A stretch of DNA of 64,000 nucleotides from Aliidiomarina indica (lineage in GTDB: Bacteria > Pseudomonadota > Gammaproteobacteria > Enterobacterales > Alteromonadaceae): contig NZ_JACAVQ010000004.1 of assembly GCF_015354615.1 (NCBI RefSeq), positions 62,001 to 126,000 of the forward strand, in the 5' to 3' direction. A model generated the notes under the pieces. That model was not told where the DNA came from and made no database searches. It saw nothing but the letters and a program-made list of their open reading frames with translations. The translations under genes and the position numbers were made by a program. Position 1 is the stretch's first letter. Each line of letters begins with the position of its first letter. Shown here one piece after another: positions 33,337-41,784 of this stretch.

Positions 33337-35331
33337 ATGCGATTTTGGAAGTCTGCGCTAGCAAGCGCTTTGCTCGTGGCGATAGTAGGCTGCGCCCCGG
33401 CACCGGAGCCGGAGATCACCCCGGATTATTTTGAGCTTACCATTGCCCATATCAATGACACCCATTCCGCGTTCGATCCGGTTCGCAGTAGTTTTTGGAT
33501 GCAAGATGAGCGCGTGTTTAATGAATTTGGCGGACACCCGCGGCTATTGGAGCGCGTTGAACACTACCGCAGCGAGGCTCAGGCCAATAACGCGAGCATG
33601 CTGTTTCTTCATGGCGGTGATGCGTGGCAAGGCAGTGCTTACTTTAAATTGAACGAAGGACGCATGAACGCGGATATCCTAAGTCGCATGGGCATTGATG
33701 CCATGGCCTTGGGGAATCACGAGTTTGACCTAGATAATCGCCGTTTGAACGAGTTTCTCGACCTGATTAATTTCCCTGTGCTAGCAGCGAATATTGATGC
33801 AAGTGCCGACGCGGATTTAAAAGATCAGAGCAATCTCAAACCTTATGTCATCTTTGCGTTTGATGGTTATGAAAAGGAACGCTTAGCGCAGATGCCGTTG
33901 TACCCCGATGGGCGTCGTATGGTTGCGGTGTTTGGTATTGCGCTTGACGACATGCCTAACATTTCACCCCATACCGGCGATGTTGAGTTTTTTGACATGG
34001 TGGAATCTGCCCAAGCAACAGTGGATAAACTAAAAGCATTGGGCGTTGAGAAAATTATTGCGGTGACCCATGTGGGCCACGCGGTCGACGTTGATATAGC
34101 CAGCCGTGTGAACGGTATTGATGCCATCGTTGGCGGCCATTCTCATACCCTATTGGGCGATTTCTCTAATTTAAACCTTGGTAATAACGGCACCTATGCC
34201 CAGCGCGTTGAGCATCCGGATGGCAACGGTTGGACCTGTGTGGTGCAAGCCGGTGAATATGCCCAAGCAATGGGTCGGGTGCGTTTACAGTTTGATCATG
34301 ATGGCAATCTGCGTGCCTGTGAGGGCGGTAATACCTTGTTAAGTAATGATACCTTTTATGCAGCCAATCAGCGCACCTTGGATGATCGCTTTGACGCCAT
34401 TACCCACGAGCGTATTGCAGATTTTATCGACCAGCAAAGTAACATTGCGATCGTTGCTGAGCATGAGGCGTTACGTGCGCACATTGATGCTGAATATAAA
34501 CCTGACATGGAAGCGGCCTATGGGGATGTCATTGGTATGTCGCCTCAGGGCGTCCGGCACGTGCGTCGGCCTGGGGATGGTGGCAGTGATGCCCATGGCT
34601 CAGAACTGGCGCCCTTGGTAGCGCTAGGTCAATTTTGGTGGGCCAGTCAGGACGAAGTCGTTGCCTTAACCGGGCGCACGGTCGACTTTGCCTTGGTGGG
34701 AGCTGGTGGTGTGCGCGGCTCTCTGGCTGAAGGCGAAGTTCGCGAAGGGGATATCACGTTAGAACTCTTGCCCTTTTCAAATTATTTGGCGATTGTGCCA
34801 CTCACAGGGGCCGAGGTGGTGCGGCTACTGACAGACGTCATCAATGAAACCTTACCGGAAGGTTCACACGCCGGGAAATTTCCCTATGGCGGCAATCTTC
34901 GCTATGAATTTTCCGAATTGGAGCCGGGTGTGCGCGGTGCCATCACCGCAATTGAGGTGAACCGCGGCACTATTGACGATCCAGAATGGGAAACCCTGGA
35001 TCGGTATCACACCTATCAGGTCGTGATGAATGCGTACAATGCCACAGGCAACGATGGTTGGGAGGTGATGTATCACACCCAGCGCAATGACTCTGAGCGG
35101 ATTGACCTAGCCTATGTAGATGGCGAGTTACGTATGTTCCCGGTAGAACGGATCGACCAAGATGGTAATCGGTTGCAGGTGATTTATGCGGATGAGGCGC
35201 TTAGTTGCGGTGCCGAAGCGGTGGTGTGCAACACAGATGCACAGGCTTTTGTTGAATTCATTCGCGACGTCTGGAGCGAAGTGCGGCCACTGCCCTATTG
35301 GTTAGTGACCTTGCATCGCGCAGAAGAATAA
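33337..35331 (+). CDS. Lipoprotein 5'-nucleotidase / metallophosphatase
   Basis: The protein has 664 residues with lipobox IVGC (Cys about 19). The N-terminal metallophosphoesterase domain shows the metal-ligand blocks IAHINDTHS, FLHGGDAWQGS, ALGNHEFD, VTHVGH and GGHSH. The C-terminal 5'-nucleotidase substrate domain (VGAGGVRGSLAEGEV, then LPFSNYLAIVPLTGAEV and the MNAYNATGNDGWEV aromatic stack) completes the UshA/NadN architecture. It should dephosphorylate extracellular nucleotides, possibly also NAD-type substrates, in the periplasm for nucleoside salvage. The start has an AAGGAG site. A hairpin terminator follows. Confidence 0.92.
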   Translation: MRFWKSALASALLVAIVGCAPAPEPEITPDYFELTIAHINDTHSAFDPVRSSFWMQDERVFNEFGGHPRLLERVEHYRSEAQANNASMLFLHGGDAWQGSAYFKLNEGRMNADILSRMGIDAMALGNHEFDLDNRRLNEFLDLINFPVLAANIDASADADLKDQSNLKPYVIFAFDGYEKERLAQMPLYPDGRRMVAVFGIALDDMPNISPHTGDVEFFDMVESAQATVDKLKALGVEKIIAVTHVGHAVDVDIASRVNGIDAIVGGHSHTLLGDFSNLNLGNNGTYAQRVEHPDGNGWTCVVQAGEYAQAMGRVRLQFDHDGNLRACEGGNTLLSNDTFYAANQRTLDDRFDAITHERIADFIDQQSNIAIVAEHEALRAHIDAEYKPDMEAAYGDVIGMSPQGVRHVRRPGDGGSDAHGSELAPLVALGQFWWASQDEVVALTGRTVDFALVGAGGVRGSLAEGEVREGDITLELLPFSNYLAIVPLTGAEVVRLLTDVINETLPEGSHAGKFPYGGNLRYEFSELEPGVRGAITAIEVNRGTIDDPEWETLDRYHTYQVVMNAYNATGNDGWEVMYHTQRNDSERIDLAYVDGELRMFPVERIDQDGNRLQVIYADEALSCGAEAVVCNTDAQAFVEFIRDVWSEVRPLPYWLVTLHRAEE

Positions 35332-35351
35332 GTGCAGAAAATAACGCGGTG

Positions 35352-35381
35352 AAAGGGGGCGGCACCAGCTTAGCCCCCTTT
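35352..35381. terminator. Bidirectional terminator overlapping a coding end
   Basis: A perfect 9-bp stem, AAAGGGGGC and GCCCCCTTT, with a 12-nt loop. It serves the nucleotidase gene (plus strand, T-rich TTTGCTTTT after it) and the DUF6435 gene (minus strand). The right arm encodes the last Lys-Gly-Gly residues of the DUF6435 protein. Confidence 0.8.
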
Positions 35382-35552
35382 GCTTTTCTCTAACGCCTCA
35401 ATTTCTTTCCAAAGGTTTTCCGCTTCTAGCGACAACATTGAATAGGTGCGTATATCGCCCTTGCGTTGGGCGAGCATGCCCTTTTCGAGTAATTGCGAGT
35501 GCTTCTTACGCAACGCTTTCGTTGGATCTTTTGGTTTAAACAAGCCAAACAT
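35370..35552 (-). CDS. DUF6435 family small protein
   Basis: This protein of 60 residues is highly charged and helical. The start MFGLFKPKDPTKALRKKHSQ and the middle GMLAQRKGDIRTYSMLSLEAENLWKEI match the DUF6435 family, common in marine gammaproteobacteria and of unknown function. It predicts a helical hairpin or coiled coil. Its last codons lie in the arm of the shared terminator. It has no obvious co-transcribed neighbour. Confidence 0.75.
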   Translation of the reverse strand: MFGLFKPKDPTKALRKKHSQLLEKGMLAQRKGDIRTYSMLSLEAENLWKEIEALEKSKGG

Positions 35553-35627
35553 GGCAACACCTAAAATATTATGAAATCTAAGCTGTATTCGCAGCCAATC
35601 ACTTTTTAGATCACAAAGCTTGTCTCA

Positions 35628-36581
35628 CTAGCCTGCAAGCCATAACCACATGCTGTGATAAAGCGGAATTCCGATAATCACATTAAATGGGAAAGTCACG
35701 CCCAGCGACGCCAACATGGCCAGACCAATATCCGCATCGGGAATGGCGCTGCGAATAGCCACCGGTGCGGCAATATAGGACGCACTTGCGGTAAGTGAAG
35801 CAAGAATAATCGCTGAGCCTTCGGGTAAGCCTAAGGCAATGGCCATCGATAAACCAAGGCACGCTAAAACCATAGGCATTGCCACCGCAAAAGCAATCAC
35901 ACGCCAATGACTGCGCTGCAAGCCATGTAGGGTACTGGCGGCCACCATACCCATTTCAAGTAAGAACAGCGCCAATACACCGTAAAATGCATTGGTATAC
36001 AAACCCGTGACTTGCTCGCCCGCTTGGGGGCCATATAACCAACCGATCAGGACGCCGCCTACCAGCAAAATAACGCCGCGGTTGGTTAAGGTTTCGTGCC
36101 AAAGTGCCGCAGTAGATCCCGTATTCTTTCCGCTAAGCTTACGATAAATCAGCAGGCCAAATACGATCGCAGGGAGCTCAAGCAGCACCAGATACAGCGT
36201 GACCTGACCACCCGCGAGTAGCTCACGGCCTTGTACATAGGCAAGGGCAACGGCGAATGTACCTGCACTGACGGAACCATAGTGGGCAGTTAAGCTAGCG
36301 CTGTTGGCAAGGCTCAAGCGCAATAAATAATAAACAACCGGGAAAATTAGTAGGGGAGAGAGCACGCCTAAAAGCAGCACACCCCCGAGTTCGCTAAACA
36401 ACCCAGGCCCCATACTTTGATGTAAAGCCATCCCCCCTTTTAAACCGATGGTTAGCATGAGCAACAAGCTGAGCACGTCATAGGCGGCTTTCGGGAGTTT
36501 TAAATCAGATTTCACCAGCCCGGCAACAACACCTAATAAGAAAAACATGACGACGATATCGGGCAAAGGAATTTGATTCAT
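35628..36581 (-). CDS. SbtA-family sodium-dependent permease
   Basis: The protein has 317 residues with about ten membrane helices. It matches the sodium-dependent bicarbonate transporter (SbtA) family: FFLLGVVAGLVKSDLKLP, MLTIGLKGGMAL, AHYGSVSAGTFAVAL and the mirrored SLTASASYIAAPVAIR. SbtA takes up HCO3- with Na+ in cyanobacteria; in heterotrophs the substrate is unproven. No SbtB (PII-like) regulator gene is adjacent. GGAG six bases upstream of the ATG at 36581 makes this the start, and the outer ATG at 36593 overlaps that site. Confidence 0.87.
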   Translation of the reverse strand: MNQIPLPDIVVMFFLLGVVAGLVKSDLKLPKAAYDVLSLLLMLTIGLKGGMALHQSMGPGLFSELGGVLLLGVLSPLLIFPVVYYLLRLSLANSASLTAHYGSVSAGTFAVALAYVQGRELLAGGQVTLYLVLLELPAIVFGLLIYRKLSGKNTGSTAALWHETLTNRGVILLVGGVLIGWLYGPQAGEQVTGLYTNAFYGVLALFLLEMGMVAASTLHGLQRSHWRVIAFAVAMPMVLACLGLSMAIALGLPEGSAIILASLTASASYIAAPVAIRSAIPDADIGLAMLASLGVTFPFNVIIGIPLYHSMWLWLAG

Positions 36582-36745
36582 AGCGGGCTCCATTTATGTG
36601 GTTTCCTATAGTGTAAGAAAACCTTACTGATAAAGTCGATAGAAATAAACTGCCCATACCAGTGAATATTTTTGGAATAAACCCTGAGTGGATCGGTTTA
36701 TAGTGTGTTGATAACGCAATTTGGTGCAACGAGGAGAACCGCCCG

Positions 36746-37261
36746 ATGGAATCGCAACACCCATTTTTACAGTGGTACGGCGGCGCAGTTGCTTTTGCCA
36801 CTAGCCTGATGGGCTGTCGGGAGAATGCACGCGATGTGGTACAGCAGGCTTTGTATAAGAGCTTAAGTGCGCGCAGGGTACCGATCGATGAAGCGGCGCA
36901 AAAAGTTTGGTTCTATAAAGTGGTGCGTAATTTGTGTATCAATGGCTTGCAGCAGGAGCGTCGTATGCAACGCACGGTCGATGCCGATGCGCTCGCAGCA
37001 GCCTATGTTGATTCTGATGAACCTTATGAGCGCTCCGAGCGCATCGCTTGGGTGCGCCAGGGTCTGGCGAAACTCACACCAGAACAGCGTGAAATTGTCG
37101 TACTGCGTGATGTCAATGATCTTAGTTACGATGATCTCGCGGAGGTGTTAGGTATTCAGCGGGGTACCGTGATGTCGCGGTTACATCGCGCTCGCATGGC
37201 GCTAAGGGATCATCTGATTCGTATCGAAGCAAATGCAGGGGGAGTAACTCATGCAAACTGA
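36746..37261 (+). CDS. ECF-type RNA polymerase sigma factor
   Basis: The protein has 171 residues, the ECF length. Region 2 (about 8-75) includes RENARDVVQQALYKSLS and KVWFYKVVRNLCINGLQ; region 4 (about 105-160) includes LTPEQREIVVLRDVNDLSYDDLAEVLGIQRGTVMSRLHRARMALRD, the helix-turn-helix that reads the -35 element. It directs transcription of a stress regulon. Its stop overlaps the anti-sigma gene start by 11 bp. An inverted repeat TAAACC/GGTTTA lies 46-68 bp upstream and may be part of an autoregulated control region. Confidence 0.9.
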   Translation: MESQHPFLQWYGGAVAFATSLMGCRENARDVVQQALYKSLSARRVPIDEAAQKVWFYKVVRNLCINGLQQERRMQRTVDADALAAAYVDSDEPYERSERIAWVRQGLAKLTPEQREIVVLRDVNDLSYDDLAEVLGIQRGTVMSRLHRARMALRDHLIRIEANAGGVTHAN

Positions 37262-37709
37262 GCAACAGCCTTGTGCGGTGGCCGAAGAATTATCTGGTTA
37301 CTTAGATAATGAACTTTCTCAACAAGAGCAGCAGCGGGTGATGATTCATCTACGCAATTGCCCACACTGCCAACAACTTCTGACGGAGATGCAAGCGATG
37401 CGCACAGATATGAAAGTAGCGGTGCATGTATCTGCCGATACCCGAGATTTACCCCAAATCTTGGGTGATAAACCGGCGCGCTGGCTGGGTTTGCTTGGCT
37501 GGTCCGCCCTTATTCTTGGCGTGCTGCTGGTGGCGAGTTTTTTCTTCTGGGAATTGGCCGTTGATCTTGTGACAAACGCCAGTATCCCGTGGTGGGTACG
37601 GTTTGGTATTGCTGGACTCTACTTAGGTTTACTCGGATTATTCCTGATGGTGCTGCGGCAACGACTTGTCGCTATGAAAACAGATAAATATAGAAAGGTG
37701 AAACTATGA
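37251..37709 (+). CDS. Zinc-finger anti-sigma factor
   Basis: The protein has 152 residues. The N-terminal zf-HC2 domain has the H-x3-C-x2-C motif (H33, C37, C40 in HLRNCPHC) and SGYLDNELSQQEQ before it. Two transmembrane helices follow (about 80-103 and 116-140) with a short loop between, so the sensing part is in or near the membrane. It should hold the sigma factor inactive until zinc loss or an envelope signal releases it. It overlaps the sigma gene start-to-stop and also overlaps ybjQ by 4 bp. Confidence 0.87.
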   Translation: MQTEQQPCAVAEELSGYLDNELSQQEQQRVMIHLRNCPHCQQLLTEMQAMRTDMKVAVHVSADTRDLPQILGDKPARWLGLLGWSALILGVLLVASFFFWELAVDLVTNASIPWWVRFGIAGLYLGLLGLFLMVLRQRLVAMKTDKYRKVKL

Positions 37710-38038
37710 AACCCATATTGATAGCGACTACAGAAACAATCGTTGGTGAAGATATTGCCGAAACCTTGGGCGTCGTGCGCGGCAACACCATACGGGCGCG
37801 CCATTTAGGACGCGATATATTGGCGGCCCTGCGTAATCTGGTTGGTGGCGAGCTGCATGATTACACCAAGCTCATGGCAGAAGCTCGCGAGCAATCTATT
37901 GATCGTATGATGGACGAAGCACGAACGCTGGGAGCCGATGCGATTGTCGGGGTACGTTTTTCTACCTCAGTGATTGCCCAGAGCGCGGCCGAAATATTAG
38001 TATTTGGAACAGCGGTAAAACTACGGACAAAATCATAA
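37706..38038 (+). CDS. YbjQ family (UPF0145) protein
   Basis: The protein has 110 residues. The motifs GEDIAETLGVVRGNTIRARHLGRD, then LVGGELHDYTKLMAEAREQ and ADAIVGVRFSTSVI are the YbjQ/UPF0145 signature, annotated as a heavy-metal-binding domain. It forms pentamers in known structures; the function is unknown. ATGA overlap with the anti-sigma gene places it in the ECF operon, so it is probably part of that stress response. Confidence 0.9.
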   Translation: MKPILIATTETIVGEDIAETLGVVRGNTIRARHLGRDILAALRNLVGGELHDYTKLMAEAREQSIDRMMDEARTLGADAIVGVRFSTSVIAQSAAEILVFGTAVKLRTKS

Positions 38039-38052
38039 TAACGAGATAAACG

Positions 38053-38553
38053 ATGAATTTATTTTTGGTGTACGTGGGCGGAGATGCCCCTGGTGCGAAT
38101 ATTGAAGTGCACGATGTTCGCTTTGTGGTAGGGGAAAGCATGGAGGCGTGTTATCCAACCTTGCGCAAGCAGTGGTACGGTATTCCGAAAAGCTTACATC
38201 TTGATAGCTATGTGCGCATTCATCATGTGGATGGTTACCGTATTGTTTTAGAACGAACACCCTCGGAGCAAACAGAGCGATTATGGTTTGTAAATTTCGG
38301 CGGCTATTACCCCGGAAAATTGGCTGAGTTCCATGACTTTACTTTGTGTGTCGCCGCTTCGGATGCAGAAGCAAGACGTATTGGTAGTCAGCGCTTACTT
38401 ACCGATAGCCTTATGCCACATAAGGACGACATTCACCAAGTTGATAATTGCCTGAGCGTCGATTTATTAGACGGGTGGTATATTCATTTGCAAAAAGATG
38501 GCCAACAACAAGAACTGGTGCCTGATTGGTCCGGCTATGAACCCATCGGTTAA
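38053..38553 (+). CDS. DUF1543 domain-containing protein
   Basis: The protein has 166 residues. The DUF1543 family pattern is clear: MNLFLVYVGGDAPGANIEVHDVRF, the Trp-Tyr-Gly region KQWYGIPKSLHLDSY, and a second half-repeat WFVNFGGYYPGKLAEFHDFTL. The two halves look like a tandem duplication of one alpha/beta unit. The function is unknown. It ends the ECF sigma operon, 14 bp after ybjQ, and its stop overlaps that of the convergent CLCA_X gene (TTAA). Confidence 0.85.
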   Translation: MNLFLVYVGGDAPGANIEVHDVRFVVGESMEACYPTLRKQWYGIPKSLHLDSYVRIHHVDGYRIVLERTPSEQTERLWFVNFGGYYPGKLAEFHDFTLCVAASDAEARRIGSQRLLTDSLMPHKDDIHQVDNCLSVDLLDGWYIHLQKDGQQQELVPDWSGYEPIG

Positions 38554-39341
38554 CCAACTTTGTGTTCAAGGGCTAAGCCAAGGCTAGCAAAGTAATTTAG
38601 CCATAGCCGTTGCAGCTTTTGGTTCAATTGCTGATTGGGATACAAGCCAGCTTTCGCCATAGGGCTTTGCAAACAGCCAGATACGAGAAAGTGATTCTTG
38701 CGAGCTTGGGTTTGAATCACTTTTTCAAATGCTCGGGCTGCCATTTCTTCCGGTAAGCTAAAATACAGTTGGGCATTTACGTGATCGTAGGTTTGGCAAT
38801 GACGCATCCAAGAAGAAACCCCTGTGCCTGCGTGATCGAGAAATAGAACGCGAAACACCTCATGTACTATTTGGTTGAGGGGGTGATCTTTATAGCTATC
38901 TTGAAGCAGCCAGCCACGACTGGCAAATACCCCATCACCGGGAGGTTTCAATAAAAACTTATCGGCAATGTAGTGATCAAACGCATGAAACCATTCGTGG
39001 GCTAAGCTACCGCCGCCGGCATTTTTCGCTAGTGCGAGAATGCGACCACGGGGTTGGTAGTGGGCGCAACTGCCTTGGTTACCGCCGCTACCGAAGGTGA
39101 GCGCTAAACTTCCATTCAACGAGATAACCTGAGACGGTACCTTTAAAATCTCCTGCAAATCGGAAAGCGCATCGTAAAATAAGTTCGCAGCGCGTTGCTG
39201 CTCGTCAGGAGTGACCCAACGGCCAATTTTGATCTGATAAAATTCAAATTGCTGAACAATGTCACGAAAACTCACGTCATCACCGCCCCTATGATCGGGG
39301 CCGTTACGATAAAACTCGCGCTGTAAGCGTGATGCCGTCAC
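38550..39341 (-). CDS. CLCA_X/LPD1-type metallopeptidase-like protein
   Basis: The protein has 263 residues, starting with GTG. It carries a zinc-protease-like helix AHEWFHAFDHY (H115, E116, H119), preceded by LALAKNAGGGSLAHEW, as in the LPD1 domains of large polyvalent proteins and in the CLCA_X family. Cys/His-rich spots (GSCAHYQPRGR, RHCQTYDHVN) and YFSLPEEMAARAFEKVIQTQ follow. LPD1 domains are usually parts of giant mobile-element proteins; here it is free-standing on the chromosome. Peptidase activity is inferred from the HExxH motif only. No signal peptide is seen, so it is cytoplasmic. Confidence 0.75.
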   Translation of the reverse strand: MTASRLQREFYRNGPDHRGGDDVSFRDIVQQFEFYQIKIGRWVTPDEQQRAANLFYDALSDLQEILKVPSQVISLNGSLALTFGSGGNQGSCAHYQPRGRILALAKNAGGGSLAHEWFHAFDHYIADKFLLKPPGDGVFASRGWLLQDSYKDHPLNQIVHEVFRVLFLDHAGTGVSSWMRHCQTYDHVNAQLYFSLPEEMAARAFEKVIQTQARKNHFLVSGCLQSPMAKAGLYPNQQLNQKLQRLWLNYFASLGLALEHKVG

Positions 39342-39503
39342 TATCTATCGTCCTTTTACCGCTATTGTTACTGTAAAACGGTAAAAATTGTCGCATAAAT
39401 ATCCCCGTTTCGCTGATTATTTTCTGGCGATACTCAGCGCGTAATTTATCTCCTGATGGAATTTGGTTATGGTGGATGCATTAAGCGAAGGGAGAGAAGA
39501 ATA

Positions 39504-40976
39504 GTGCAGCGTTTATTTCAGCATCAGCGCCCTTATATGCAAGCGCTGAAAAATGGCCAGAAAGCCAGTGTGGAGAGGCTAGAACGGGAACTTGAGAGTG
39601 ATCGCGGACGCATTATTAACTCCGCCGCAGTACGGCGACTGCAACAGAAAACACAGGTGTTCCCACTTGAGCGCAATGCGGCGGTTCGTTCCCGCTTAAC
39701 GCATTCCCTTGAAGTGCAGCAAACCGGACGCTTTATTACCCGGGAAATCTTCCGAAAATTGAAGCAGCGAGATCCTGACCATGAGTTTCTCACTTATGAG
39801 CGTGCTGCAGAATCGATGGTGGAGATGGCGTGCTTAATGCACGATATTGGCAACCCGCCCTTTGGTCATTTTGGCGAGGCTGCACTATCTAGCTGGTTTG
39901 CCAAGCACGTTGAATCCTTGCCTGCCTTTGCGAGCACAAAAAGCGGCGCCGCAGAATTGCTCCGACAGCAAGTGGTGCGGGAACTGCAAAGCTTTGAAGG
40001 TAACGCGCAGGGCATTCGCATCATTGCCGCTTTGCAAAAACTGAACTTAACCTATGCGCAAACCGCTTGTATTTTAAAGTACACCCGACCTGCCACGGAT
40101 CCTCGACCTGCCGCTTCTGAGCCCTTGAGTTATTTGCAGAAAAAACCGGGCTTTTATCTCTCTGAACAGCCATTTATTGAGGCGATGCAACGCCACTTGG
40201 GCATGGCTGAGGGGCATCGTTACCCACTCACCTATGTCATGGAGGCCGCCGATGATATTTCTTACTGCTTGGCGGATCTTGAAGATGGGGTTGATAAGGG
40301 ATTATTAAGCTATCAGGAATTGGCTCAGTATCTGATTGACGAGTTCGCCCGACAGTATACTCGGGATCCGAACGGCCATTATTTTCGTCAGAAGTCGTTT
40401 GCCGATGTGGTGAGTTATGCGCTACAGCGCGCCGAGAAAGAGGCGATTAATAAAGAACATGAGTTTTTTGTGTGGCTGCGGGTGCAATTAGTGCATCCTT
40501 TGGTGGATCATGCCGCCGAACAGTTTCATACGCACTGGCATCAGGTTATGGATGGGTCGTTTAACCGCGCCCTTTTAGAGGATGACTCGGCGGCCCATGC
40601 GGTAATAGAAACCTTTAAAAAGGTCGCTATTGAACACGTATTCTCTAGTGCAGAAGTGGAAACATTAGAGCTTCAGGGGTATCACATCATTCATCAGTTG
40701 TTGGCCCATTATCAGCCCTTATTGATGCTGTCGCGGGAGGATTTTTCGCGTTTGCAGCGCGGTGAACGTAAAGGATTGTTAATTGTTAGCCGCTTGTATA
40801 ACCGTTTACCGAAAAAACATGTTAAAGCTTATGCACAACTTGCGCAGCGCGACAGTGCCGATGCTGATGTGTGGGAAATGTACTGCCGTTGCCGCTTGCT
40901 GCAAGACATGATCAGCGGCATGACTGACGAATATGCGCTCGATGAATATCGTACATTGTCAGCGATTGCGTCATGA
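39504..40976 (+). CDS. dgt: dGTPase (deoxyguanosinetriphosphate triphosphohydrolase)
   Basis: The protein has 490 residues. It is an HD-domain triphosphohydrolase that cleaves dGTP to deoxyguanosine and tripolyphosphate. ESDRGRIINSAAVRRLQQKTQVFPLERNAAVRSRLTHSLEVQQ is followed by the HD motif in CLMHDIGNPPFGHFGE and a later metal Asp in MEAADDISYC. I chose the GTG at 39504 because GGGAGAG is upstream and because the N-terminus then has the E. coli length before ESDRGRI; the upstream ATG at 39456 would add 16 residues without homology. It stands alone in the plus direction. Confidence 0.9.
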   Translation: MQRLFQHQRPYMQALKNGQKASVERLERELESDRGRIINSAAVRRLQQKTQVFPLERNAAVRSRLTHSLEVQQTGRFITREIFRKLKQRDPDHEFLTYERAAESMVEMACLMHDIGNPPFGHFGEAALSSWFAKHVESLPAFASTKSGAAELLRQQVVRELQSFEGNAQGIRIIAALQKLNLTYAQTACILKYTRPATDPRPAASEPLSYLQKKPGFYLSEQPFIEAMQRHLGMAEGHRYPLTYVMEAADDISYCLADLEDGVDKGLLSYQELAQYLIDEFARQYTRDPNGHYFRQKSFADVVSYALQRAEKEAINKEHEFFVWLRVQLVHPLVDHAAEQFHTHWHQVMDGSFNRALLEDDSAAHAVIETFKKVAIEHVFSSAEVETLELQGYHIIHQLLAHYQPLLMLSREDFSRLQRGERKGLLIVSRLYNRLPKKHVKAYAQLAQRDSADADVWEMYCRCRLLQDMISGMTDEYALDEYRTLSAIAS

Positions 40977-41014
40977 GTAAGCCCTGACTTTTAATCGTTG
41001 ATCGGAGAGGAACT

Positions 41015-41779
41015 ATGGGTATCAAAGCAAACAACTATTTCGGCATTTTCTTCGGAGTAACGCTTATCATTGGGCTTTCTGGGTGCGCATCAGCACCCGA
41101 TGAAGCAGACCCAGAACCATCTGAACAAGTGGTGCTCGATGATGCCGGTGAATTACGGGTGCAAGCGCGCGGGAACGAACCCTTCTGGACCGCAGATGTT
41201 TATCAGGCGCAGGTGCATTACCAATTCATGGGAGAGACGCGCAATGTGGAAGTGGTTGCCGAGACGATTGAGCACAATGATCAGCAAACCCTCGTATTTG
41301 CCGACGATCGCGGCAGTCTTAGCTTCTGGGACAGTATTTGTCACGACACCATGACGGGTATGCCTTATCCGTACATCGCTGAGTTAAACACGGGGGAGCG
41401 AGTAGTGGCAGGTTGTGCCGGCGCAACTGACGTGCTTATCGCAGGTAGCCAGTGGCATATCGTGGCTATCAATGACGATGGTATTCCGGAGGATGTGCCG
41501 ATGACATTGAATTTTAGCGACGATGGACGCCTCTACGGACAAGGCGGCTGCAATCGTTATTTTGGCCGCTATACGCTAACCGGTGAAGGAGTACGTTTCA
41601 GTCAGCTTGGCTTAACCCGCATGGCCTGTGAAGAGCCGCGCATGCAACTTGAATCACGCTTTATTAATGGATTAGGGGACGTTATTCATTTTGACTTCGA
41701 CGCCGAGGAAAATCTTGTATTGCATACAGCCAGCGGCGATAAAATCTTCACCAGCCGGCTGCCTCGGGTGAGCAAATAG
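41015..41779 (+). CDS. META-domain lipoprotein (HslJ-like)
   Basis: The protein has 254 residues with lipobox LSGC (Cys about 24). A first domain (about 45-140) has the RGNEPFWTADVY and SFWDSICHDTMTGMPYPY motifs of the COG3650 type. A META/HslJ domain follows (about 145-250) with SQWHIVAINDDG, RLYGQGGCNRYFGRYTL and LTRMACEEPRMQLES. HslJ in E. coli is linked to novobiocin resistance and heat shock. It is likely an envelope lipoprotein of unknown role. It lies 38 bp after dgt and converges with deoD. Confidence 0.85.
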   Translation: MGIKANNYFGIFFGVTLIIGLSGCASAPDEADPEPSEQVVLDDAGELRVQARGNEPFWTADVYQAQVHYQFMGETRNVEVVAETIEHNDQQTLVFADDRGSLSFWDSICHDTMTGMPYPYIAELNTGERVVAGCAGATDVLIAGSQWHIVAINDDGIPEDVPMTLNFSDDGRLYGQGGCNRYFGRYTLTGEGVRFSQLGLTRMACEEPRMQLESRFINGLGDVIHFDFDAEENLVLHTASGDKIFTSRLPRVSK

Positions 41780-41784
41780 CTTAT

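Noticed and set aside
34702-34709. Chi-like octamer GCTGGTGG near the recCBD-containing segment
   Set aside because: The octamer is expected by chance at this frequency, lies inside the nucleotidase gene, and Chi sequence differs between species.
33337-35331. The metallophosphatase lipoprotein as the missing PgsA/CapA of the pgs operon
   Set aside because: It has the UshA/NadN two-domain layout with the C-terminal nucleotidase domain and is separated by an MFS gene on the other strand; PgsA-type proteins lack that domain.
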